Below are positions 43,260 to 53,139 of a DNA stretch of 64,000 nt, one piece after another. A program made the translations under genes and the position numbers. The stretch's first letter is position 1. Every line of letters begins with the position of its first letter. The DNA is from Durusdinium trenchii (Eukaryota; Sar; Dinophyceae; Suessiales; Symbiodiniaceae): contig CAXAMN010021362.1 in assembly GCA_963970005.1 (NCBI GenBank), positions 1,097,712-1,161,711 on the forward strand, read 5' to 3'. The notes beneath the pieces are model-generated. The model searched no databases. It was not told the origin of the DNA and was given only the letters and a program-made list of their open reading frames with translations.

Positions 43260-44250
43260 ACAATGGGTAACGGTCGTCGTTCAACAGCAAAAGGTGGACG
43301 CCGAAGCCCTCCGCCACCATGGTTCCACCACGCACCATCTTCTCCTAGTATGTCTTTGAGCTTTGTTTCCAGCTCATCATCCAGCACGCAAACACTCTCC
43401 AAGTAGGCAGCGGTAGCTGCCTTGACCCTGCCAGGCAGAAGTCCCAGGTTTCAATGTTGCAGTCAACCAACCGTATCTATAGTATCTATAGCCTATAGCC
43501 TATAGCCTATGTAATTTTGGTTTTGGTGACAGACTGGACTGGCCTTGAAGAAAACTCTTCCACCATCAGAACCTCGAACTTTTGCTTGCTTGCATCGAAA
43601 CCTAAGCTAGAGCAGGCGTGCTAAACAAAGACACTAACATTAACATTTAAACTATTAAGGCAACGCCAACTAATGTATATAATGTCTTCTTGGATGTGTT
43701 GCTTCCTTGAACTGGACAGGTCCCACTTCCAGCTTCCAGCTCACTAATTACATTCAATCTTGTGCAAGACCACTCTGCCAAAATGGTCAAACTTGACTTC
43801 CGGGTGACATAAGTTCAACCAATGGCCATCAAAGCCGCCACAGTGTCTCCAGTATTCACGTCTTGCCATGCACAAGAACACGTCTAGTTTGCTCCGAGCC
43901 CGAGAGAGAGTCGGCGCAGATGGCCCAGACCCAGACTTGTTTTTGCCACCATTCTCATCCTCCTCATCCTGAGAGTTGAATTAGCCACCCCTCATTTCTT
44001 GGTCTTGAAGTTTTGATCATGAGTACAGTACAATTTCACACTGGTGCACTGGTGTGACTCCACAAAGAAATGTTGAAGTTTTGTATTCTGCAAATGCTAA
44101 GTTCTTTGTCCTAGGATCGCAAATTCGCTCAAACTCACCACCAAAGCCAGAGTTTCGCCACTGCAAAGATAGACTCTCCAGCTGAAAATCACAAGTAGCC
44201 AGTTCCATGGCCGCCGAGAACACATTGGAGAAGGTGTCAGCGCTTCGCAA
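43260..44250 (-). CDS. 5' exons of the multi-copy family gene
   Basis: About 44250-44095: LRSADTFSNVFSAAMELATC, LSLQWRNSGFGGEFERICDP. About 43975-43765: DEEDENGGKNKSGSGPSAPT, then RARSKLDVFLCMARREYWRH and CGGFDGHWLNLCHPEVKFDH. About 43350-43265: DILGEDGAWWNHGGGGLRRP. All on the minus strand, directly upstream of the TTDQGVE exon. Splice borders not fixed. Confidence 0.45.
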
Positions 44251-44670
44251 ATGAATGGCCCTTGGCTATAGGCTATAGTATATAGCCGGCAAAAAAAAAA
44301 GGCTCCGACTCCCAATCCCAAGTTCGGGATTCCAATCTATATTTCCAAGCATCAGAATTGGAATCTGCATTTTGTTCTACAACAATAATTAAAGGTTTAC
44401 CAAAACCTCCTGGTTCAAGCCCAGTAGCATTCCCATAAACTGAAGTAATTGCAAGATGCTGTACGCTGGTCTGCCTCCACCACGCTTTTGCTTCACGTAC
44501 GGTCGCCAGCGACTCATCATTTTCTCGTGCTCATCTTGGTCTGCCTTTGTCCCGGCCCCTGCCCGGCCCTAGCCACTGGATTTGGATCAGAAAAGCACAT
44601 TCACAACTGTTACAACTCTACTGTAGTTGTAGTATGACAGCTTTGTTGTTCCTGCTGACCCTGGTCACGC

Positions 44671-45050
44671 CTACTGCTGACAAGACACTTTGACCACCTT
44701 TTGCAAATGACCCATCGCTTCCCGGAAAGCAGCCACCTGCTGTTTGCCATCGGATTGAAGAACAGTGCAACCAACCATGTTCGAGTCTGAGTCTGCAGTC
44801 TGACTATGACTTACTCTTAGCTGCACAAGTGGCATTGGGCCAAACAAAGAAGTGAGAAGCGACATGTCGTGAACGCAAAGCCTGGTCTAGACTTCCATGC
44901 GTCAGCACAGCTGGCGCAGCAATCATCAGTCTCTCCATTGCAATGTGCGCACCGGCAGCTGCAGCTGCAGCCATCAGTAAAGCAAACTTGTTGTGACATC
45001 AGAAACATTTGTACTGATGGCATGGTGCCAACTTTATCCAAGGTTTTCAT
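44671..45050 (-). CDS. Possible first exons, Cys-rich
   Basis: About 45000-44880: CSCSCRCAHCNGETDDCCAS and CADAWKSRPG, a dense Cys cluster that may bind zinc. About 44860-44820: LTSLFGPMPLVQL. About 44800-44675: DSDSNMVGCTVLQSDGKQQV, AAFREAMGHLQKVVKVSC. They may be the N-terminal exons of the multi-copy gene. Low confidence because no start or splice site was fixed. Confidence 0.3.
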
Positions 45051-45328
45051 TCCTGTGCTAGCATGTTGCAGGCTAGATGTTATGAACCTATGTTAAAAAG
45101 ATTTCTGAACAAAGGCACAATGACATAGTTGTTGTCCTTTGTATTTATTATGTCCTGTATTGTTTACTGTGAGCCCTTTTCTCAGCTTGGATGGCTCTGA
45201 TTGAAACCTGGCTTACCAGACCCAGCACTCAGTGAAAGCAGCAACGTCGCAACGCGAACGCGTATCTGCAAACATTATAATACTTTATCGTTTCTAACTC
45301 CCCTGAATTATGAAATTTAACAAGCATC

Positions 45329-46319
45329 GACCCCAAACAGCAGCGGCAGTCGGAGTTTTCTTTTTCCCCAAACAGTTTACTGTTAGGGGTTCTCAATGCT
45401 TTAAAGAATGGTCGCCTTGGTGGCTTGTCTCCCACTTCCTTTCATTTGTCTCCCAGTTCTTGTCAGGCTGGGTGTGGCTTGTCTCCCACGTCCTTTCATT
45501 TGTCTTCAACTTCTCTTCATTTGTCTCCCAGTTCTTTTCATTTGTCTCCCAGGCTGGGTGCTTGTGGTGGGGTTCCCCGCTGGCTTGTCTGCCACATCCT
45601 TTCATTTGTCTCCCACTTCTTTTCATTGTCTCCTGGTTTGTCTCCCACTTCCTTTCATTTGTCTCTAGCATTTCCATTCATTCGTCTCCCATGCGATTTC
45701 TTTCTTTTTGTCTTTCAGGTTTGGTGCCTGCACTAGTGTTTTCTGCCCTCTCCGCTGGAACAGGTTGACCTGTGAAAGGTTCTTGCTCCTGTGAAAGGAG
45801 TGCGTGACTGTCTCCGGGATTGCATTTGGGAGACAAGGGGAGACAAGGAGAGACAAAGCAAAGTGATCTCAGCCCAGCATCCAGACATGCCATGGGAGAC
45901 AAAGGGAGACAAAGCAAAATNNNNNNNNNNCCAGCATCCAGACATGCCATGGGAGACAAAGGGAGACAAAGCAAAATCATCTCAGCCCAGCATCCAGACA
46001 CGCCATGGAAGACAAGGCGAGACGAAGGGAGACAAAGCAAAATCATCTCAGCCCAGCATCCAGACATGCAATGGGAGACAAGGGGAGACAACGGGAGGCC
46101 CAACAAAGGGAGACAAAGGGAGACAAAGCAAAATCATCTCAGCCCAGCATCCAGACATGCCATGGGAGACAAGTGGAGACAAAGGGAGACAAAGCAAAAT
46201 CATCTCAGCCCAGCATCCAGACACGCCATGGGAGACAAGGGGAGACAAGGGGAGACAAAGGGCGGGAATCATCTTGGCCAGCATCGTTTCTATGCCCCTC
46301 ACAGGAAAGCTGTTTGGGG
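45329..46319. repeat. Minisatellite element bounded by inverted GACCCCAAACAGC
   Basis: The left boundary GACCCCAAACAGC (45329-45341) is the inverse of GCTGTTTGGGG at 46309-46319. A second CCCCAAACAG lies at 45367-45376. Inside are a CTTGTCTCCCACTTC/CATTTGTCTCCC array (about 45420-45690) and a GGGAGACAAAG / CATCTCAGCCCAGCATCCAG array (about 45830-46265, units about 55-65 bp). The two arrays are partly complementary (GTCTCCC vs GGGAGAC), so the element could fold back. It includes an assembly gap. Confidence 0.75.
45921..45930. other. Assembly gap (10 N)
   Basis: Ten N. The 47 bases before it (from CCAGCATCCAGACATGCC to AAGCAAAAT) are repeated exactly after it, indicating overlapping contig ends. 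Confidence 0.98.
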
Positions 46320-46377
46320 AACAATGTCCAGTACAAAGGTGTTTTAGTTAAAACTTGGAATTGCCATCTTGGCCGAA

Positions 46378-46785
46378 TCACGGTTTCAAATCACTTTGGA
46401 AATTCCAATTCTGCAAACCATGAGCTTCACTGCATGCCCTTGACGTATGTGGTTTCTCCTCGCTACTAGGGTCACGCGAAGACATAAATCCAGACGAGTG
46501 TTCTTTGATCATAAAACTTACATAGAAGCACACGTTGTGCCACTCTAAACGTGCAATAAACGCAAACTTTACATCATCTGGCTCGGAACAGCGTGTCTTG
46601 GTATCACAAATGCACAGCTGGTCCGAGGCCAAGCTGCTTGTCAGTCTGGTTCCGCTCAACAGCTCCTCTGACAGCAAACCAGTGCAAGTGACAACAAACT
46701 GTTGAGTAACAAACTGCTGAATAGCGGGGAAACTCGTTTTGTTCTTATTTCTTGGCAACATGTCGCGTGTCAAGGATATTGCCAC
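46378..46785 (-). CDS. Possible exon, unknown protein
   Basis: An open frame with a protein-like middle (FPAIQQFVTQQFVVTCTGLL, SLASDQLCICDTKTRC, DDVKFAFIARLEWHNVC). It could be an upstream exon of the minus-strand gene at 36.9-45 kb or an unrelated remnant separated by the minisatellite element. Confidence 0.25.
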   Translation of the reverse strand: MAISLTRDMLPRNKNKTSFPAIQQFVTQQFVVTCTGLLSEELLSGTRLTSSLASDQLCICDTKTRCSEPDDVKFAFIARLEWHNVCFYVSFMIKEHSSGFMSSRDPSSEEKPHTSRACSEAHGLQNWNFQSDLKP

Positions 46786-46789
46786 ACTC

Positions 46790-47590
46790 AGTGTCTAAGT
46801 CGAATCTCCCTCAGAATACTACCTCACACACTCGAGAAATTAGAATGTGAGCCTAAGTAAACGTGCAGCGGTGTCAAAACGTCCAATTCTTCAATCTCAA
46901 AATGCCAAGTTCCAAAGCGTGTCTGCCGGGTGCATTTTTGTGCGACTGACTTGCTTAAAATTCAGACAGGGGCCCGGGAAGTAATGTCAAGTCAGAACAT
47001 AGCAGGTATACAGTCCTACTACCACAGAACGTCCGCAGACTATCTGTGACTCCAAGGTGGACACAACATGCTGAAAAAGAAGAGTCTCCTCCAATTGCTC
47101 TTCTGAGAACGTTCCGCCTTAGCCGGCACAAACAAAGGATAGCAAAGTGTGGCATGGTATGGTAGTTCCAATTGCTCAAAAAACACTTGGTAAGCAGTTA
47201 TAGGGGGAAGCAAGCACCAGTCAGGACAAAGACTGAACGAAAACCTACCAACCACGGCTGTCAACGCACAAATTCACGCTTTGACCGTCGTAATTCGAAG
47301 TGCCTATCAACCACAAAGGCCACGGCCCATGATTGTGGCAATCGTCGCCCGCTGCAAAAAGCCTCATAACGCAGTTTGGACGTACGTTGAAGTGGGAAAG
47401 CACGTGGTGAGATATGAGCACGGCCGTAGTCTAAAAGGACTACAATAATTAGCTGGAAGCTGTTGACCTCAAAGGTGGGATGATCAACTTTCAAACACCC
47501 GATGCAAAGGTGAAACATCCTTTTTCCCGAATGCATAGCGAAGGGTTCCCGTTTATAGTTGGGGGTCTGGGGGTTGGAGCTGTGTTCGCG
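46790..47590. other. Stretch without a recognisable gene
   Basis: Only short frames of poor quality on both strands. Confidence 0.45.
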
Positions 47591-47599
47591 TGGCTTGCG

Positions 47600-47735
47600 T
47601 CCTCTCGTCGTCTGTCGTCGTCTCTCGTCGTTTGTCGTCGTTTGTCGTCGTTTGTCGTCGTCGTGTCGTCGTCGTCGCGTCTCAAATTTGCTGCCATTGG
47701 GGTCGTCGCGTCTCAAATTTGCTGCCATTCGGGAA
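47600..47735. repeat. TCGTCG-type microsatellite
   Basis: Runs of CGTCGTCTGTCGTCG and TTGTCGTCG, followed by two near copies of GTCGCGTCTCAAATTTGCTG (47675 and 47707). Confidence 0.85.
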
Positions 47736-48117
47736 AGCTTTTGCAAGTGACCTTTGCATGGATGTGTCACGTGTCAGTTTGCGCCGCAATTCCATTGTGA
47801 TTGGCATGACACCGACATGTCGCGCAAGAAACGTGATGCATTTCGCTGCACAGGCGCAGCGTTTTGTGAGATCCGCAGTTTGCTGCGCAGTGCCTTTGGG
47901 ATTAGCGTTTGGAGAGTCGTGTTTTTGGGGTGTTGGATGTGGCCGTGCCATTGGGATTTGCGTTTCAGGGTGTGGCGTCGAAGCTCTGTTTTCGTAACAA
48001 GTCTCAGCTGAAATGGCGATTTTGGTGGATGGGAGTGTGCTCTGAACGGGTCGAAATCATTCCAAACGTGTGGCGTGGTGCAAATTTTGTTGAAGCTCAC
48101 ATGCGATGATATTGTCA

Positions 48118-48310
48118 CTTTTCGTGGCAGGCGCAGGACTTCGTGCGGGCTTTGAAGCGTGGAAGTGCGATTCTCGTGGCAGGCGCAGGGAATCGTGAGG
48201 TTGCGAGGTGTGAGGGAGGTGACATTTCGTGGCAGGCGCAGTACTTTGTGCGCGTTAGACGTGCGGATGGAGAAAGATTCGTGGCAGGCGCAGGGAATCG
48301 TGAGGTTGTG
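48118..48310. repeat. 52-53-bp array (TCGTGGCAGGCGCAG)
   Basis: The core TCGTGGCAGGCGCAG starts at 48122, 48174, 48227 and 48279. Alternate units carry GGGAATCGTGAGGTTG. Related to the 42-bp array at 8995-9150. Confidence 0.85.
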
Positions 48311-48445
48311 AGTTGTGGTAGAGGTGAATGTCGCTGTCCCATTGGGATTGGCGTGTGAGCGGATGTTGTTTGGAGGGGCTGGAATCGCGAAACTGCTTGG
48401 CAGGGCTGCGTGATGTGTGTGCTCCGATGGGTGTTTCCGCTGGAC

Positions 48446-48543
48446 TTTTGGAGGAAGTCTCGTACGAAACGCTCGTTTTGCAGACTTTGACGTGTGAGTT
48501 TTTGAGGAAGTCTCGAACGAAACGCTCGTTTTGGAGACTTGAC
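48446..48543. repeat. Two units of the 52-bp GGAAGTCTCGTACG repeat
   Basis: Copies at 48446 and about 48496 match the array at 14001-14310. Confidence 0.85.
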
Positions 48544-48815
48544 GCGCAACCCTCTGTCGAGATCGCGCGCGTCGAGTGTGCGAAATGCAGGCGAGAGTGC
48601 GATTTGTCCCATGCGCGCGCAATCCTCTGCGGAGATCGCGCGTGCCGAGTGCGCGAAATGCAGGCGAGAGTGCGATTTGTCCCATGCGCGCGCAACCCTC
48701 TTCAGAGATCGTGCGTGTCGAGTGCGCGAAACGCAGGCGAGAGTGCGATTTGTCCGGTGCCCGCGCAACCCTCTGCGGAGATCGTGCGTGTCGAGCGCGC
48801 GAAATGCAGGCGAGC
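48543..48815. repeat. 73-bp tandem array
   Basis: The motif GCGCAAYCCTCT recurs with its CAA at 48547, 48620, 48693 and 48766, an exact 73-bp period. Each unit continues with GAGATCGCGCGTGTCGAGTG and ends GCGATTTGTCCCATGC-like. Confidence 0.9.
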
Positions 48816-49052
48816 ACTGGCGACTTTGTAGTACAATTTTAGTACGCGGGGTATCTGGGGAGCTGGAAGATGAGAACTGGTGACTTGGTAGTACAACTTT
48901 AGTACGCGGAGCAATCTGTGGAGCTGGAAGCTGAGAACTGGCGACCTTGTAGTACAACTGTAGTACGTGGAGTATCTGGGGAGCTGGAAGCTGGGAACTG
49001 GCGACCTTGTAGTACAACTTTAGTACGCGGAGTATCTGGGGAGCTGGAAGAG
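48815..49052. repeat. 60-bp tandem array
   Basis: GTAGTACAA starts at 48828, 48888, 48949 and 49009. Each unit includes TTTAGTACGCGGAGTATCTG, then GGGAGCTGGAAGCTGAGAAC-like sequence and CTGGCGACCTT. Confidence 0.9.
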
Positions 49053-50972
49053 AGTCCCACAAGAGTGTCCCGCAACAGTGTCCCACTAGAGTGTCTCACA
49101 AGAGTGTCCCTTAAGAGTGTCCTACAGGAGTATCCCACAAGAGTGTCCTACAAGAGTGTCCCACAAGAGTGTCCCACAAGAGTGTCCTACAAGACTGTCC
49201 CACAAGAGTATCCTACAAGAGTGTCCCGCAAGGAGTCCCACAAGAGTGTCCCACAGAGTGTCCCACAAGAGTGTCCCACAAGAGTCTCCTACAAGAGTGA
49301 CCCACAAGAGTGTCCTACAAGAGTGTCCTATAAGAGTGTCCCACAAGAGTGTCCCACAAGAGTGTCCCACAAGAGTGTCCTACAAGAGTGTCACACAAGA
49401 GTGTCCCACAAGAGTGTCCCACAAGAGTGTCCTACAAGAGTGTCCCACAAGAGTGTCCCACAAGAGTGTCCCACAAGAGTGTCCTAGAAGAGTGTCCCAC
49501 AAGAGTTTCCTAAGAGTGTCCCACAAGAGTGTCCCGCAAGTGACCCACAAGAGTGTCCCACAAGAGTGTCTCACAAGAGTGTCCCACAAGAGTGTCCTAC
49601 AAGAGTGTCCCACAAGAGTGTCCTACAAGAGTGTCCCACAAGAGTGTTCCACAAGAGTGTCCTATAAGAGTGTCCCACAAGAGTGTCCCACAAGAGTGTC
49701 CTACAAGAGTGTCCCAGAAGAGTGTCCCACAAGAGTGTCCTACAAGAGTGCCCCACAAGAGTGACCCACAAGAGTGTCCTACAAGAGTGTCCTACAAGAG
49801 TGTCCCAGAAGAGTGTCCCACAAGAGTGTCTTACAAGAGTGTCCCACAAGAGTGTCCTACAAGACTGTCCCACAACAGTGTCCCACTAGAGCGTCTCACA
49901 AGAGTGTCCCTTAAGAGTGTTCTACACGAGTATCCCACAAGAGTGTCCTACAAGAGTGTCCCACAAGAGTGTCCTACAAGAGTGTCCCACGAGAGTGTCC
50001 CGCAAGAGTGTCCTACAAGAGTGTCCCACAAGAGTGTCCCACAAGAGTGGCCCACAGAGTGTCCCACAAGAGTTTCCTACAAGAGTGACCCACAAGAGTG
50101 TCCTACAAGAGTGTCCTACAAGAGTGTGCCACAAGAGTGTCCCACAAGAGTGTCCTATAAGAGTGTCCCACAAGAGTTTCCTACAAGAGTGTCCTACAAG
50201 AGTGTCCCACAAGAGTGTCCTACAAGAGTGTCGTGTAAGAGTGTCCCACAAGAGTGTCCTGCAAGTGACCCACACAAGTGTTCTACACGAGTGTCTCACA
50301 AGAGTGTCCTACAAGAGTGTCCCACAAGAGTGCCCTAGAAGAGTGTCCCACAAGAGTTTCCTAAGAGTGTCCCACAAGAGTGTCCTGCAAGTGACCCACA
50401 AGAGTGTCCCACAAAAGTGTCTCACAAGAGTGTCCCACAAGAGTGTCCCACAAGAGTGTCCCACAAGAGTGTCCCACAAGAGTGTCCTACAAGAGTGTCC
50501 CACAAGAGTGTCCCACAAGAGTGTCCTATAAGAGTGTCCCACAAGAGACAAGAGTGTCCTACAAGAGTGTCCCACAAGAGTGTCCTAGAAGAGTGTCCCA
50601 CAAGAGTGTCCCACAAGAGTGTCCCGCAGAGTGTCCCGCAAGAGTGTCCTACAAGAGTGTCGAACAGGAGTGTCCTACAAGAGTGTCCCACAAGAGTGTC
50701 CTACAAGAGTGTCGTGTAAGAGTGTCCCACAAGAGTGTCCCGCAAGTGACCCACAAGAGTTTCCGACAAGAGTGTCCTACAAGAGTGTCCTACAAGAGTG
50801 TCCCACAAGAGTGTCCTACAAGAGTGTGCCACAAGAGTGTCCCACAAGAGTTTCCTATAAGAGTGTCCCACAAGAGTGTCCTACAAGAGTGTCCCTCAAG
50901 AGTTTCCTACAAGAGTGACCCACAAGAGTGTGCTACAAGAGTGTCCCGCAAGAGTGTCCTACAAGAGTGTCC
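49053..50972. repeat. 13-bp minisatellite array, second and longer copy
   Basis: About 1.92 kb (near 147 units) of CCYACAAGAGTGT with sporadic variants (GTTTC, GTGAC, deletions of one unit part). All six frames are mostly open, an artefact of the 13-bp period. It ends in GTCCTGTGGACATAT, followed by GGGTTCGTGGGTTCCATCTT, which matches the flank of the array at 14953-15848. Confidence 0.96.
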
Positions 50973-51650
50973 TGTGGACATATCATTCGGGTTCGTGGGT
51001 TCCATCTTGTTTGACTTTCTGTTAGAGCCGACATTCATGCACTAACAATACTAACATTCATAATGTGGACAACACCAAAGTTGGGATCAAAGCTGGACGA
51101 TCTCCTAACCCCGGCCCGGGAGATAGTCATGGTGCCCTCCAAAATGATCGAAATATACCACCGGGTGCTCCAAAAAGAGGTGTGCCCAAAAAATAATAGA
51201 TAATAATAGGTTCAAAGCATCCGGCATTGCTTTCCAAGACACCAGTCTTTTGCGGATCGAAATCCTCAAAACACTTTTGAAGTTCCGCCGCCTGGGCCTT
51301 CCAGGACATGCAAACAGTTGGTGCGTTCTCAAAGTCAGGTGTCATCCGGTGTCATCATCCAGCCCACCAGCTTGGCTGCACACACCTGACTTCTCCAAGT
51401 GTGATGACATGGGTGCCCTGGCCTCAGCCGGTTGCGCCCAGCATGCAAGTGCCTCCTGCAACAGTGCGAAAGTCGCAGTGGGTTCAAAGGGTGAGGGCAA
51501 AGAGATTGACTCATATGACATGAAAAAATGTCGGTGGATAATATCTTGATTTGGAAAGTGAAAGGCGATTACTTGCTACGTGGTGGAAAGCATGCTTGAT
51601 ATTGCTTGAAAAAGAAATCATTCCTAGAGGAAGTGCCCCTAAGGTGAGTA
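50973..51650. other. Stretch without a recognisable gene
   Basis: Starts with the flank shared by both 13-bp arrays; no convincing coding sequence follows. Confidence 0.45.
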
Positions 51651-51671
51651 CTTAGATTCAGAGCCTGTACT

Positions 51672-52046
51672 GTGAAGAAGGCTGAAGAGACGTTTGTTCG
51701 AGAAGTGAAGAGGCTCCGTGACTCGTTATTGGCTGGAGAAAAGAATACAAACCCTGTTGGACCGTACTGTCCATGCCGGAGGAGCTTGCACGGTTCTCTA
51801 GGTGACGGGGGAGGCCCACCTGATCTACCACCGCACACGTCTGCGGTTCTGGAGCTGAGAAGCTCGGATCTCCCGAACTTTTCCACCCAGGAGCAGAGGG
51901 TGGCGCTGCAGTTTGGGGATTGGCTTACCTATCCGGTTTTGGTTTATATATCTATGTGCAACCTTTCCGTTAGGCAGGCCTTTGGCACCTTTGTCGAGTG
52001 CCGAGGCCGAGTTGCTCAGGCACATGGATGCCATGGTGATGGGTGA
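51672..52046 (+). pseudogene. Possible retrotransposon polyprotein fragment
   Basis: An open frame with a charged start (ETFVREVKRLRDSLLAGEKN) and LRSSDLPNFSTQEQRVALQF followed by GDWLTYP. The LPxxxxxxxxxxxxxxGDWLT arrangement recalls the N-terminal part of dinoflagellate Copia-like polyproteins. No following integrase or reverse-transcriptase domain is seen, so at most a short relic. Confidence 0.25.
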
Positions 52047-52049
52047 CTC

Positions 52050-52730
52050 CCTGTACTTGAGGATGACAAGTTGAAGCTGAAGGACAATTGCACTTGGTGT
52101 GAAGACAATCAAGCGGGCTTTCGAAGAAACACAAAACGGTCCACGGTGGAATCTTCGACTTAGAGGGGGAGAGTCAGGCAGATCTTCCACAGAATATCCA
52201 TCGTCCCTAACTGTGGGAATGACGTCGTGTTTAAGGCTTAAGAAACCTAGCGTGTACCAACCAGCGTTCGGGCATCCACGGTGTCAAACCTGGAATCAGC
52301 AAGATGTCATATGCAAAACACGGGGCACTGATGTTGACTGTCAGCACAGGCCTCAACACCTACTGCTCGCCTCTAGAAACAAGTGCCACTCCTCATGGCT
52401 GCGGTCACATAGTTTCTATCGCTCCGGTCTCCTTCTTTGCTTGGCTGAAGGTTTCAAAGTTGAGGACGACAGGCTGGCCCACACGATGTAAAAGCTCGCA
52501 GACCTGGCCAACTGCTCAAGTCTCACTCTCTGAAACTCTGATTTGTGACATCTTGACGACATCTCTTGACAAACCCATGTTGGGGGTCCAGTCATGTCTA
52601 GCAGCTGCCTGGCCGAGCAGCGTGACACTCCGGTTTCCAAGATGTTATATACATCTTTATCGCTTAAAGTTTGAGAACATTATTCCCAATTCAGTTTAAA
52701 CATGTATCTTATCTACAAATTATACCAGCA
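52050..52730. other. Stretch without a clear gene
   Basis: The plus-strand frame at 52304-52499 (AKHGALMLTVSTGLNTYCSP) is the only protein-like stretch and could be a relic continuing from 51672. Nothing else seen. Confidence 0.3.
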
Positions 52731-52732
52731 TA

Positions 52733-53138
52733 GACCCCAAACAGCTTCAAAACGATTCGTTTAGACCAATATTAGTCAAAAACGATTTTTTGGTACGCCT
52801 TAATTACCTTCACCCCAACTTCATCAATGAATTTTTGTCGGCATTGACATCGCTATTTGTTCGGCCACACTCCTCTCCAGTAAGCCGGGCCACAGAGACC
52901 AGCCACAGAGTTCAGGGGCGCGGCCAAAACAAGGACAAGAGGAGGACAAGGCCCAGCCACAGAGCCCACCCACAAAGGACAAGAGGAGACAAGCCCTGGA
53001 CACAGAGCCCAGCCACAGAGGACAAGAGGAGGACAAGGCCTGGACACAGAGCCCAGCCACAGAGTTCAGGGGCGCGGCCAGTGAGTGTGGCCAGCTTGAT
53101 TTTTTCCAAGATAGAACCCCAAGAGTAACTGTTTGGGG
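52733..53138. repeat. Minisatellite element bounded by inverted GACCCCAAACAG
   Basis: GACCCCAAACAGC at 52733-52745 is inverted as CTGTTTGGGG at 53129-53138. The interior (about 52880-53085) is a minisatellite of CACAGAGCCCAGCCACAGAG and GACAAGAGGAGGACAAGG units. Left-flank sequence (AATTATACCAGCATAG) is similar to that at 45310 and 24910. Same plan as the element at 45329-46319 with a different interior repeat. Confidence 0.7.
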
Positions 53139-53139
53139 A

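Noticed and set aside
45400..46350. Open frames with repeated WETNERK/GDKGRQ-like peptides
   Set aside because: Products of the GGGAGACAAAG minisatellite; no coding evidence.
49053..50972. Long open frames on both strands giving 13-residue repeats such as CPTRVSHKSVPQE
   Set aside because: They arise from the 13-bp unit, which rarely makes a stop in any frame. No start context, no composition change and no flanking exons support a gene.
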